From the NCBI GenBank assembly GCA_023429825.1, contig JAEZDC010000010.1:1-57593 (forward strand): a stretch of DNA of 57,593 nucleotides, read 5' to 3'. A program made the position numbers and the translations under genes. The notes under the pieces are model-generated. The model was not told where the DNA came from. It ran no database searches and worked only from the letters and a program-made list of their open reading frames with translations. This document shows, piece after piece, positions 24,460-32,507 of the stretch; the stretch's first letter is position 1; each line of letters begins with the position of its first letter. The stretch comes from Bacteroidota bacterium (lineage in GTDB: Bacteria > Bacteroidota > Bacteroidia > Chitinophagales > Chitinophagaceae).

Positions 24460-25587
24460 ATGCCTGAGAACGAGACCAAGATCGTCTTCCCTTATTATGC
24501 AAAAATGGCTTTTGTAATGCTGTTTTTGTTTTTGTTACTCTATATAATTCAGTTAGGACAAGGGATAATCTTGCCTTTAGCCTTTTCTTTTTTATTTGCC
24601 ATTCTTTTAAGACCAGTAGAAGTTTTTTTACAGCGTTGTAGGGTGCCAAGAGTTGCTTCTATTCTGCTTACGTTGTTATTCGCTATACTGTTCATATATG
24701 GGTTGATAGATTTCATTTCGGTTCAGATCAGTTCTTTCATGAGCGACATGCCTGCTATAGAAAGAAACCTTGATAGGTTGTGGGATGAAGCAAAGGAATG
24801 GGGAAACAAAACTTTTGGATTGGGTAAAATTCAACAGGAAAAAATGTTGGAAAGCGCTAAATCTTCTACAATCAATGAATTGAGTTCAGAAGGTACGTTC
24901 AACCTGATCACAGCTTCTGTAGCAACGCTTACGTTAATTCCTATTTACGTTTTCTTATTCATGTATTATCGTTTAATGCTGTTGCAGTTTGTAGTGGAGA
25001 TATTTCCTAAAACACATTGCGATAGAGTGTGGGATTGCATTAAAGAAATTAAATCTGTAGTACAACATTTTGTTACGGGTTTAATGATTGAAACGCTGAT
25101 CGTTGCTGCTGCAAACTCTATTAGTTTATTATTGTTGGGGGCTCCTTACGCAATTATGCTGGGATTATTGGGTGCATTGTTAAATATGATACCATACATA
25201 GGTGGAATAGTTCAGCTTATATTTTCTGCACTGGTGATTTATTCAAATACGATGTCTCTCCCTTTAATGATCTGGGCTTCGGTAGTTCTGTTGGTGATAC
25301 AATTCGTTGATAACAATTTTTTAGTTCCATATATAATTGGAACGAAAGTTCAGTTGAATTCCCTCATTTCGATAATAGGTGTTTTAGCTGGAGGTGCTTT
25401 ATGCGGTATTGGAGGAATGTTTTTAGCCATTCCATTCCTGGCAATTTGCAAGGTGATCTTTGATAGGGTAGATGATTTGAAACCCTGGGGCAAGTTGTTT
25501 AGTACGGATGATGGCTACAAACGAAGTTATCTTCAAATACGAAAAAGAAGGAAGCAATTGCCTCCTCCTTCTCCAGGTGAAAGTTGA
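24460..25587 (+). CDS. AI-2E family transporter (PerM-like)
   Basis: About 375 residues with roughly eight TM segments: MAFVMLFLFLLLYIIQL, IILPLAFSFLFAILLRPVEVF, ASILLTLLFAILFIYGL, a soluble stretch (about 110-170), ATLTLIPIYVFLFMYY, the paired membrane hairpin LLLLGAPYAIMLGLLGALLNMIPYIGG, LIFSALVIYSNTM, and IIGVLAGGALCGIGGMFLAIPF. This matches PF01594. Substrates vary (AI-2, small ions, others). The ATG at 24460 follows a purine-rich GGAG and gives the usual start; an earlier ATG at 24388 would overlap the KAS gene. Confidence 0.9.
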   Translation: MPENETKIVFPYYAKMAFVMLFLFLLLYIIQLGQGIILPLAFSFLFAILLRPVEVFLQRCRVPRVASILLTLLFAILFIYGLIDFISVQISSFMSDMPAIERNLDRLWDEAKEWGNKTFGLGKIQQEKMLESAKSSTINELSSEGTFNLITASVATLTLIPIYVFLFMYYRLMLLQFVVEIFPKTHCDRVWDCIKEIKSVVQHFVTGLMIETLIVAAANSISLLLLGAPYAIMLGLLGALLNMIPYIGGIVQLIFSALVIYSNTMSLPLMIWASVVLLVIQFVDNNFLVPYIIGTKVQLNSLISIIGVLAGGALCGIGGMFLAIPFLAICKVIFDRVDDLKPWGKLFSTDDGYKRSYLQIRKRRKQLPPPSPGES

Positions 25588-25591
25588 GTTA

Positions 25592-25807
25592 TTACCTGTT
25601 GTGTGAAGTGTCAAGCTGCGTTCCATCAGCGGGTATAGGTATAGTGTCTTTATTAAGATCACTTGGCTCACCCCAGTTACTTTGATTCACTGAGACGTTG
25701 CCATTTATTTTAGTCACAGAATCTGTTTCATCACCTACTGTGCTTTTGCTGTTGCAGGCGGCCACTGTAAAAAATAATATGCTTGCTATTGCTGCTAATC
25801 GTTTCAT
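25592..25807 (-). CDS. Small predicted lipoprotein
   Basis: A 71-residue protein with signal peptide MKRLAAIASILFFTVAAC, Cys18 being the lipid-modified residue. The mature part is short, polar and Asp/Ser/Thr-rich (NSKSTVGDETDSVTKINGNVSVNQSN). I do not recognise a family. It converges with the AI-2E gene with a 4-bp gap and is divergent from the sigma factor. Confidence 0.72.
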   Translation of the reverse strand: MKRLAAIASILFFTVAACNSKSTVGDETDSVTKINGNVSVNQSNWGEPSDLNKDTIPIPADGTQLDTSHNR

Positions 25808-25919
25808 AGACTTGTTTCGAAGGTAGAATTCAAGTTTCCTGCCATTTGAAGGTGCTACCAGATATGGAATGAGTTTACTTATTTTTGAGCCTTCTCATTG
25901 TTGCCATGAAATACAATCT

Positions 25920-25969
25920 GTACAAGTGAGTGACACAAGGGACGATGCCACAAATAGATGCAGCCGGCG
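25920..25969 (+). repeat. Dispersed repeat, diverged copy overlapping the sigma factor start
   Basis: GTACAAGTGAGTGACACAA followed by GACGATGCCACAAATAGATGCAGCCGGCG. The spacing and tail match the family (compare 52593), but the core is mutated. The sigma factor ATG at 25958 lies inside the tail. Confidence 0.6.
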
Positions 25970-26530
25970 AACACATATAAAGAAAAAGCTACAAACTGGG
26001 TAAATGAGTATGGTGATATGTTGTATCGTTATGCTTTACCCCGTGTAAGCGACAGTGAGGTTGCGAAAGACTTGGTGCAGGAAACTTTTCTAGCGGCGTG
26101 GAGGAATATTGAGAATTTTAAAGGCGAGATTAGCGAGAAGAATTGGCTGTACACGATTTTAAAAAATAAAATAATCGATCATTATAGAAAGGCCGTGAAC
26201 AGGTTAACCGATAGTTTGCCTACGGTTGCTGATGAGGATCCATATTTTGAAGAGAGCGGACACTGGAGTAAAGCGGGTGTTCCTAATGATTGGGGAGTAG
26301 ATTACAATAAAAATATAGAGGCGAAAGAGTTTTATGAAGTGCTGGAGAAATGTAAAAGCAAGCTAAAAGAAATGCAAAACGCAGTGTTTACGATGAAGTA
26401 TTTGGAAGGGATGGAAAGTGAGGAGATCTGTAAGGAGCTTGATCTTACGCCGTCAAACTACTGGGTTTTATTGCACAGAGCTAAGGTTCAGTTAAGAGCG
26501 TGCCTTGAAAAAAACTGGTTTATTAAATGA
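25958..26530 (+). CDS. ECF-type RNA polymerase sigma factor
   Basis: A 190-residue sigma-70 family protein. Region 2 is WVNEYGDMLYRYALPRVSDSEVAKDLVQETFLAAWRNIENFKG, with KNWLYTILKNKIIDHYRK. Region 4 is KLKEMQNAVFTMKYLEGMESEEICKELDLTPSNYWVLLHRAKVQLRACLEKNW. Region 1.1 and region 3 are absent. The ATG at 25958 gives MQPANTYKEKATNWV. It overlaps the following small gene by 4 bp (ATGA), a common arrangement for ECF sigma and its regulator. Its target promoters are unknown. Confidence 0.95.
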   Translation: MQPANTYKEKATNWVNEYGDMLYRYALPRVSDSEVAKDLVQETFLAAWRNIENFKGEISEKNWLYTILKNKIIDHYRKAVNRLTDSLPTVADEDPYFEESGHWSKAGVPNDWGVDYNKNIEAKEFYEVLEKCKSKLKEMQNAVFTMKYLEGMESEEICKELDLTPSNYWVLLHRAKVQLRACLEKNWFIK

Positions 26531-26772
26531 GTTCAAAGGGATTAAATATTAATTGTGCCAAGGCTTCAGAGCTGATGTGCAAGAAAGAAGAAAAACGAAT
26601 CAGCTTCTGGCAACGTTTTCAACTTAGTTATCATTTGCTCATTTGCGGATTGTGCAGGAGATTTCGACAACAGGACGAATGGCTGATAAATAATCTTCCT
26701 AAAGTAGATGAACATTGCAAGGGATGTTTAAGTGAGAAAGAAAAGCAAGACATATTAGAAAAACTTAAGTGA
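26527..26772 (+). CDS. Small zinc-finger anti-sigma-like protein
   Basis: An 81-residue protein with no TM segment. The motif HLLICGLC (H36, C40, C43) is the H-x3-C-x2-C of zinc anti-sigma (ZAS) proteins, followed by RRFRQQ. Cys10 and Cys18 (CAKASELMC) are further candidate ligands, and C64/C67 form another pair. It starts 4 bp inside the sigma gene, so the two are coupled and it probably controls that sigma factor in the cytoplasm. It ends at the convergent AsmA-like gene with no gap. Confidence 0.8.
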   Translation: MSSKGLNINCAKASELMCKKEEKRISFWQRFQLSYHLLICGLCRRFRQQDEWLINNLPKVDEHCKGCLSEKEKQDILEKLK

Positions 26773-29214
26773 TCATTGTTTTGAGAAGATCTTCCTGATC
26801 GTCCTGGTGGTGTTTAATCCGAATTTTACTTTTCCCTCTTTATCGTTTTTTCCTTCTAAATAGATACTGGTTCCTTTTTTACCATCGATGCCTACATTTT
26901 CCGGAATGAATGTGCTGTCTTTTTGTTTCAAAGATTTTATCGGGATTTGAATGTTGATCTTAGAATCCGTTTTTTTTAGATCATATAATCCATCAACAAA
27001 CATGGCGATTGCGGTGGACTGTATCTCCATTTTATTGATCGTGATCTTGTATCCATTCACCTCAAGCCGATTTTTTAATTCGGCAAATTGGAGGTTGCTT
27101 AAATCCCGGTTTTTCAGAAAGGATTTCTTAATGTTCATTAAAGGCTCATAATTTACAAGGGCGCCATTCTTTAAAGAGAAATCAACAACTCCTTTGATGC
27201 TGCCGGGAATAAGCGAGCCGCTATTGTCCAGCGATACATTGATAACTGAATTTGTATTAAGCGTACCCAGAATATTTTTTGCCTCGATTCCATCTTGTCC
27301 AAAATTGTTGAACGAATGAAATACTTTACTCACTTCAACATTCTGTAGATTGACTTTGGCAGAAGCCGAATGATAGTTGCCTTTATCATTGATATCTGCA
27401 TGTAAGGACAGCTTTCCATTTGCATGATTTAAGGAAGCCTGCGGTATAGAAAGGTTGTTATTTGCAAATAATATCCTTGCCCGTAAATTTCTTCCGGCAA
27501 AATTTTGATAGCGGATCTCTCCTGCTGAAAAGTTTAACAACAGACTACCGTTATCCATAACATCATCTATCCGTGCTGTAGTATGTACAAGTGACTGGCC
27601 GTTGCGTTTAGCTGCTAACTTTTGTCTTTTACTGAATAGTGCTTTGAAATCACTAATATTTACCGAAGGACTATATACATTACATGTGATCGTTGCCTTC
27701 GTGGCGTCGCCTGCAGATAACCCACTTAGATTTGTTCCATTTGCATTTACAACAAAATGATTTTTTCCTAAGTCGCATTCCAGATTTTTTACTGATAGAT
27801 TGTTATTAGAAAAAGAAATAAGCCCACTGCAATTATTAAATGTAAAATTTCTTGGCAGGTATTTGATCACTGCATTTGAAAATTGCAGGTCGCCTTGAAC
27901 TTTATTCAATAATCCAATATCTGTCTCTAATATTCCTGAATAATGAAGGTTTAAAGATGCTTTACCTTGTAAAAATTGTATGGTTCGTAATCCAAGTTTA
28001 TTGTTCAAAGAAGCAAAGTCAGTTGATGATCTTAAGGATAAGTTTAACCAGGGATTTATGAGATTCGTTACAGTAATATTGTCACCAAACAAATAAACAT
28101 CCTTCCAGTTGCCCTTAAAATTTTTAAAAGCTATTTCTGAGTTTTCATCTGTTCGTGCAGAATCTTTAATTTTCTCATTGATAAAGCTGCCGCTAAAACT
28201 GGAATTAGCAAATTCTACAACAGGTGTTATAAAAGTATTTTGCTTCACATCCCAATTCACCACCACTTTTGGAGTAGTTTTATAAGCCAATGATCCTTCA
28301 ATAGAAGCTGTTACATTAATAGGCTTTCTAAAGTTGAACTTCTCCAGTTTAGAGATGATGTTTGGAGTAAGCAGGTCTTTGAGTTTGCTATAAACTGCTT
28401 CTTTTGCAATAATGTTTAGTCTGAAGGAGCCTTTATCCCTCAGGATAAAATTTCCTGTAATATTATAATTCTGTCCGTTTACGTTCAACACTTCATCATC
28501 AAAACTCAACTCTGCTTTTCGACTGTTGAATTTTATTTTCATATCTGTTCGTAGTAATTGATTGCCGAGATAAGGTCCTTTCGTCATATTGAAACCAAGG
28601 CTACGAACAAAAGCTTCCTGCTCTATGTTGAATGTAAAAACATCTCCCAGCTCTGATATCTCAGTTTCAAACGACCTGAATAGAACATCGAAAAGTTTAT
28701 TACGTTTCCTGTTTTCCAGGATGACTCTTACGTTATTCAATGATGCATGATCGAGTTTGATATCTTTTCCCTCTTTGTCTGGCTTTTCTTTTTTGTAACG
28801 AAGTAAATATTTGTTGGTGTAGCTTGCAGTGTCAGTGAAAATGTGCATCAGTCCATTGCTGAAACGCACATTACGCACTTCAACCTTATTTAAAACATAT
28901 TGTAACACGCTGATCTGGCAGCTGGCTTCTTTCATTTTGAAGAAAGGCCTTCGGTAAACGGAATCTTCCACGTAAATATCATAGATGTGCAGCCCCACAA
29001 AAGGAAAGTGACGCCAGACGGTAATATCAGCATCGCGATATCTTATATCACTTCGAATATTTTTGCTGATGTTAGCACGAAGCTTATCAAGAAGATCTTT
29101 CTTGTTATAGTGCACATATAAAGAAAGGATACCGAATAACACCAGTATAGATGCTATCGTGAACAGCAAGCCTTTTACAATTCGTCTTACAATCTTGTTG
29201 CGTATCAACGGCAT
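26773..29214 (-). CDS. AsmA-like/DUF748-type large protein
   Basis: About 813 residues from the ATG at 29214 (the frame extends to a TTG at 29244). After one N-terminal TM (VKGLLFTIASILVLFGILSLYVHY) the chain is beta-rich and periplasmic. It has AsmA features: RDADITVWRHFPFVGLHIYDIYVEDS early and, near the C terminus, GVVDFSLKNGALVNYEPLMNIKK and DGLYDLKKTDSKINIQIPIKSL. AsmA-like proteins help move lipids or assemble the outer membrane. The C terminus with GTSIYLEGKNDKEGKVKFGL is typical for Bacteroidota versions. Confidence 0.82.
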   Translation of the reverse strand: MPLIRNKIVRRIVKGLLFTIASILVLFGILSLYVHYNKKDLLDKLRANISKNIRSDIRYRDADITVWRHFPFVGLHIYDIYVEDSVYRRPFFKMKEASCQISVLQYVLNKVEVRNVRFSNGLMHIFTDTASYTNKYLLRYKKEKPDKEGKDIKLDHASLNNVRVILENRKRNKLFDVLFRSFETEISELGDVFTFNIEQEAFVRSLGFNMTKGPYLGNQLLRTDMKIKFNSRKAELSFDDEVLNVNGQNYNITGNFILRDKGSFRLNIIAKEAVYSKLKDLLTPNIISKLEKFNFRKPINVTASIEGSLAYKTTPKVVVNWDVKQNTFITPVVEFANSSFSGSFINEKIKDSARTDENSEIAFKNFKGNWKDVYLFGDNITVTNLINPWLNLSLRSSTDFASLNNKLGLRTIQFLQGKASLNLHYSGILETDIGLLNKVQGDLQFSNAVIKYLPRNFTFNNCSGLISFSNNNLSVKNLECDLGKNHFVVNANGTNLSGLSAGDATKATITCNVYSPSVNISDFKALFSKRQKLAAKRNGQSLVHTTARIDDVMDNGSLLLNFSAGEIRYQNFAGRNLRARILFANNNLSIPQASLNHANGKLSLHADINDKGNYHSASAKVNLQNVEVSKVFHSFNNFGQDGIEAKNILGTLNTNSVINVSLDNSGSLIPGSIKGVVDFSLKNGALVNYEPLMNIKKSFLKNRDLSNLQFAELKNRLEVNGYKITINKMEIQSTAIAMFVDGLYDLKKTDSKINIQIPIKSLKQKDSTFIPENVGIDGKKGTSIYLEGKNDKEGKVKFGLNTTRTIRKIFSKQ

Positions 29215-29262
29215 GGACTGCTTGTAACGCAAACCCAAAGCCAAAAAACCAGATAAACAGAA

Positions 29263-29994
29263 TCAGAATTTTGTATCAATTATGTAAGGCAGCATAGCTC
29301 TCCAGGTTGGCCAATCATGTTTTATGTCGGATCCCCAAATGTCGAGGTCGTGCCATATTCCTTTGTTCCAAAGCACTTGAGAAAATCTCCTGTTAGCTTC
29401 GGGATCTTCATAATCGCCACTGCCGGTGTAAATATGGATGTGATGGCTTGATTTTATTTTATTGAGATACCATTCATCGTTGAGATTAGGAATGTAATGG
29501 TAGGGACTGTTGAAATATACCTGCTCGTCCCAAAAGCCTTTAGTGTATTCAGAAAGATCATATACGCCACTCATGCTGATGGCGCCATTAATAATATCCG
29601 GACGTTTTAAAAACAGGTTCATTGAATGCAATGCGCCAAAAGATGCACCGGATGTATAAATGAAAGTATCTGCACTGCTGGTGTTTCGAATAAATGGGAT
29701 CACTTCCTCGAATACATAGTTGTTGAATTGGTTATGCCGAATGGCTTTATGTTCCGGTAGCATCTCGTTATTCATCCAGCTTTCCTTATTCATACTCTCA
29801 ATGCTGTACACCTTCATTTTGCCTGCATTAATGAAGGGCGCCAAGGCATCCATCATTTGAAATCTTTCATATTCCAGGTAATCAGCAGCAGCAGTTGGAA
29901 TCAACAAAACAGCAAAACCAAAATGACCATATTGCGCAATAGGCATTTCTCTTTGAAGCGCCGGGCTATACCATGAAGTGAGTTCTCTTTTCAT
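29263..29994 (-). CDS. Esterase D-like alpha/beta hydrolase
   Basis: A 243-residue PF00756-like esterase. The nucleophile elbow is YTSGASFGALHSM, with the catalytic Ser between Ala and Phe. TGSGDYEDPEANRRF contains a candidate Asp, and the C-terminal DIKHDWPTW a candidate His. Many relatives cleave small acyl esters or siderophores. No signal peptide is seen, so it is cytoplasmic. It lies 19 bp from the AsmA-like extended frame and 75 bp from the parA-like gene, with a repeat copy in between. Confidence 0.85.
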   Translation of the reverse strand: MKRELTSWYSPALQREMPIAQYGHFGFAVLLIPTAAADYLEYERFQMMDALAPFINAGKMKVYSIESMNKESWMNNEMLPEHKAIRHNQFNNYVFEEVIPFIRNTSSADTFIYTSGASFGALHSMNLFLKRPDIINGAISMSGVYDLSEYTKGFWDEQVYFNSPYHYIPNLNDEWYLNKIKSSHHIHIYTGSGDYEDPEANRRFSQVLWNKGIWHDLDIWGSDIKHDWPTWRAMLPYIIDTKF

Positions 29995-30007
29995 ATATGA
30001 GTTTTAT

Positions 30008-30058
30008 GAGGTCAGCTTTTTCTTCTTATTGAACATCTGTTGCGTCGCACTCTTGTAC
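30008..30058 (-). repeat. Dispersed repeat, full-length copy (-)
   Basis: Read on the plus strand: GAGGTCAGCT, TTATTGAACATCT, then the exact core GTTGCGTCGCACTCTTGTAC at 30039-30058. It is between the esterase and ParA genes, in the same direction as them. Confidence 0.85.
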
Positions 30059-30068
30059 TGCAACAATT

Positions 30069-30806
30069 CTATTCAGCCAGGCAAACTTTCTTGACTTCCT
30101 TCCACAGATCTCTAAAGCATTGAGCTGCATAACTGCTATTGGCAAATTCAAATAATGGATTCTGATTCACGCCCATCTTTTCAATATCACTGAGGTAAGG
30201 AATATAATTTTTCAGGAATAATTTATCCCTGTAGAATTCCTGCATTGTTTCGTGATGCAGATTCTTTCTATGATCCACCATGCTAAAAAAACACTTGATC
30301 TTTCCTTTATTCAGGCCATTCTCTTCAAAATATTCTTTCACTGTTTCATACGAACGAACAGATAAAGTAGTAGGTATGTTCGGCATCAGGATCCAATCAC
30401 TGGCTGTAAAGATATTCTCGTGCAATAATGAAATACCCGGAGGGCAATCGAGAAACACTACATCATAATCTTTCTTTACCGACGTAAGCAAGGTTGCAAG
30501 CTTCCGTTTGGATTGCCTCATTTCGTTCAACATCAGGTCTGCATTGCGTGCAGAAAGATCCGACGGAACAATCCATAGATTTTCAAACTCACTGTCCTGT
30601 ACCGAAAGGGAAAGATCAGTATCACCATACAATTTCTTAGCTCCTGTTCCTGCTTTAGCCTTCAGGTAATAACTTGATGAACCTTGCGGATCAAGATCCC
30701 AAACCAAGGTTCTCAATCCATCTGCAGCGCTTAAATAAGCAAGGTTTATTGCTGATGCAGTTTTGCCTACACCGCCTTTTAAATTGTAAATGCCGAGGGT
30801 AGTCAT
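30069..30806 (-). CDS. ParA family ATPase, orphan
   Basis: A 245-residue ParA/MinD-type ATPase: deviant Walker A KGGVGKTASAINLAYL (residues 9-24), DLDPQGSSSYYL (switch I), DVVFLDCPPG (Walker B-like) and the C-terminal FEFANSSYAAQCFRDLWKEV. No ParB or parS is visible nearby, so its cargo is unknown; such orphans position plasmids, protein complexes or other cargo. It is followed by a repeat copy and the esterase gene. Confidence 0.9.
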   Translation of the reverse strand: MTTLGIYNLKGGVGKTASAINLAYLSAADGLRTLVWDLDPQGSSSYYLKAKAGTGAKKLYGDTDLSLSVQDSEFENLWIVPSDLSARNADLMLNEMRQSKRKLATLLTSVKKDYDVVFLDCPPGISLLHENIFTASDWILMPNIPTTLSVRSYETVKEYFEENGLNKGKIKCFFSMVDHRKNLHHETMQEFYRDKLFLKNYIPYLSDIEKMGVNQNPLFEFANSSYAAQCFRDLWKEVKKVCLAE

Positions 30807-30987
30807 AATTTAAAAATATAGATTTATATACTGTTGCACAATTGCTTATATGTAGAATAAGTTATACAGTCTAGGCTTTTTCATCAAACATGTGTTTTTT
30901 TTCAAAACTATATTCTTCTGACTGTTTGACCTTAAGAAGATCGTCTACTAAGGTATTCTTTTTGTCGATTGATTATAAATTGCTTGT

Positions 30988-31227
30988 ATGGGAAAACGGC
31001 TTTTGCAAAACCAGGAAGAGGAGATGCAATACTTCATTCCTTCTTCGTCTTTCCTGAGAGATGTCGATCACTCCAGTCTCGCTCAGTCACTCGACACGCT
31101 CTATTTACAGATCAATTCCAATAAAAGATCGTGTTTTGTGTACTCAGATTTGATTAAAATGAAAGATCCAATGGTGCAAAATGAATTAAAGGGATCTATG
31201 GTTTTTATGAACAATTATTTCGAGTAA
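30988..31227 (+). CDS. Small hypothetical protein
   Basis: A 79-residue ORF with no recognised family, signal peptide or motif (MGKRLLQNQEEEMQYFIPSSSFLRDV...). Composition is globular and charged rather than low-complexity, and no longer ORF competes on either strand. The leader has no exact TAnnTTTG box. It may be real; coding support is weak. Confidence 0.4.
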   Translation: MGKRLLQNQEEEMQYFIPSSSFLRDVDHSSLAQSLDTLYLQINSNKRSCFVYSDLIKMKDPMVQNELKGSMVFMNNYFE

Positions 31228-31437
31228 GTAGATTTTGACAATTCCTTTTTATCTTCAATGCACATGAATATGTGATGCAATGTTCCTTTTGCAGTTGATG
31301 AACGGCAAATAGCGCAGATAAGTTGCCCAATCCCAATTCTATTGAAGAACTTCCGGGTTTTCCTGCTTTCGTTTCACACGCTTATGCGGTTGTAAGGTCA
31401 TTTGTGGTAAAACATATTTGCACTAAATATTTAAACC

Positions 31438-31515
31438 ATGAGAGGCAAATACATTACTACCAGCTTACAGATAGCAGTCTTATCCGCTAAACGTTTTAAA
31501 CCAACTGCTATATGA
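31438..31515 (+). CDS. Candidate 25-codon upstream ORF coupled to cytochrome c
   Basis: ATG AGA GGC AAA ... ATA TGA encodes 25 residues (MRGKYITTSLQIAVLSAKRF, then KPTAI). Its TGA (31513-31515) overlaps the cytochrome c ATG (31512-31514) in the ATGA form that often couples translation. No family is recognised; a chance ORF cannot be excluded. Confidence 0.25.
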   Translation: MRGKYITTSLQIAVLSAKRFKPTAI

Positions 31516-32474
31516 AAAAGGCTTTTAAATGGACGGGGTTCATTATCCTGTTCATCATTGTTGCATTATTTGTTACGGTATGGCTGATGCAATACAAAAC
31601 GTACGATGCACCGTATCCGAATATTCGTGCTTCAACAGATAGCACCGTTATAGAAAGAGGAAGATATCTTGTAACGAGTTCAGCGCATTGTGCAGATTGC
31701 CATGCGCCTGAAAGTTTATCTAAAGATGTTTTTGAAGGAAAAGAAGTTTCCCTGCATGGTGGAAGAATATTCAGGTTGCCTTTAGGTACTATACAGGCTC
31801 CTAATATTACCAATGATCCTACAGGCATCGGAAATTTAAAAGATGAAGAGATCGCAAGAAGCCTTCGCTATGGTGTTGGTCATGATGGAAGAGCCTTATT
31901 TCCGTTCATGCCTTTTCAAAATTTGAGTGACGAAGACCTTACGGCTGTGATCTCTTACCTCAGAACTACAAAACCGGTTAAGAATGAGATCACCATTCGT
32001 AAGCTACAACCAATGGGATATTTTGTAAATGCATTTTTCATCAAGCCCGTTGGTCCTGAAGGAACACCAGTTAAATCAATCACACCAGATACATTGGTTG
32101 AATACGGTTCTTATTTGGCCAACAGTGTTTCTAATTGCCGCGGATGTCACACAAACAGAGATCTGAAAACAGGAGCTTTCGTTGGGAAGCCATATGCAGG
32201 AGGATTTCGTATGGAAAGTGCAACTGAACCTACCGCATGGCAAGTGGTTACTCCCAACCTAACGCCAGATCCACAAACGGGTCATATTGTTAATTGGACA
32301 GAAGAAAGATTTATTGAAAGGTTTAGAATAGGAAGGTTGAATCAACATTCAACAATGCCGTGGGGCCCTTTTAAGCGAATGAGTGATCTGGAACTTAAAG
32401 CAATATATAAGTATTTGCAAACCCTAAAGCCGGAAGAAAACGATCCGGGACCAATGCTGATCAAGTTAGAGTAA
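31512..32474 (+). CDS. Membrane-anchored diheme cytochrome c
   Basis: A 320-residue protein with an N-terminal anchor (MKKAFKWTGFIILFIIVALF) and two heme c sites: SAHCADCHAPE (CxxCH) and SNCRGCHTNRD (CxxCH). PTAWQVVTPNLTPDPQTG and MPWGPFKRMSDLELKAIYKYLQTL supply regions typical of alcohol-dehydrogenase-type cytochrome c domains. The first domain has its likely axial Met in PFMPFQNLSDEDLTAVISYLRT. It would carry electrons in the periplasm. Nearby genes give no partner enzyme. Confidence 0.92.
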   Translation: MKKAFKWTGFIILFIIVALFVTVWLMQYKTYDAPYPNIRASTDSTVIERGRYLVTSSAHCADCHAPESLSKDVFEGKEVSLHGGRIFRLPLGTIQAPNITNDPTGIGNLKDEEIARSLRYGVGHDGRALFPFMPFQNLSDEDLTAVISYLRTTKPVKNEITIRKLQPMGYFVNAFFIKPVGPEGTPVKSITPDTLVEYGSYLANSVSNCRGCHTNRDLKTGAFVGKPYAGGFRMESATEPTAWQVVTPNLTPDPQTGHIVNWTEERFIERFRIGRLNQHSTMPWGPFKRMSDLELKAIYKYLQTLKPEENDPGPMLIKLE

Positions 32475-32481
32475 AGCACCA

Positions 32482-32507
32482 AACCGTAGCATTTGCTGCG
32501 GTTTTTT
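32482..32507. terminator. Bidirectional-type terminator between cytochrome c and uvrB
   Basis: AACCGTAGCA, loop TT, TGCTGCGGTT with one mismatch, then a T run. It lies after the cytochrome c stop and abuts the end of uvrB on the other strand. Confidence 0.8.
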
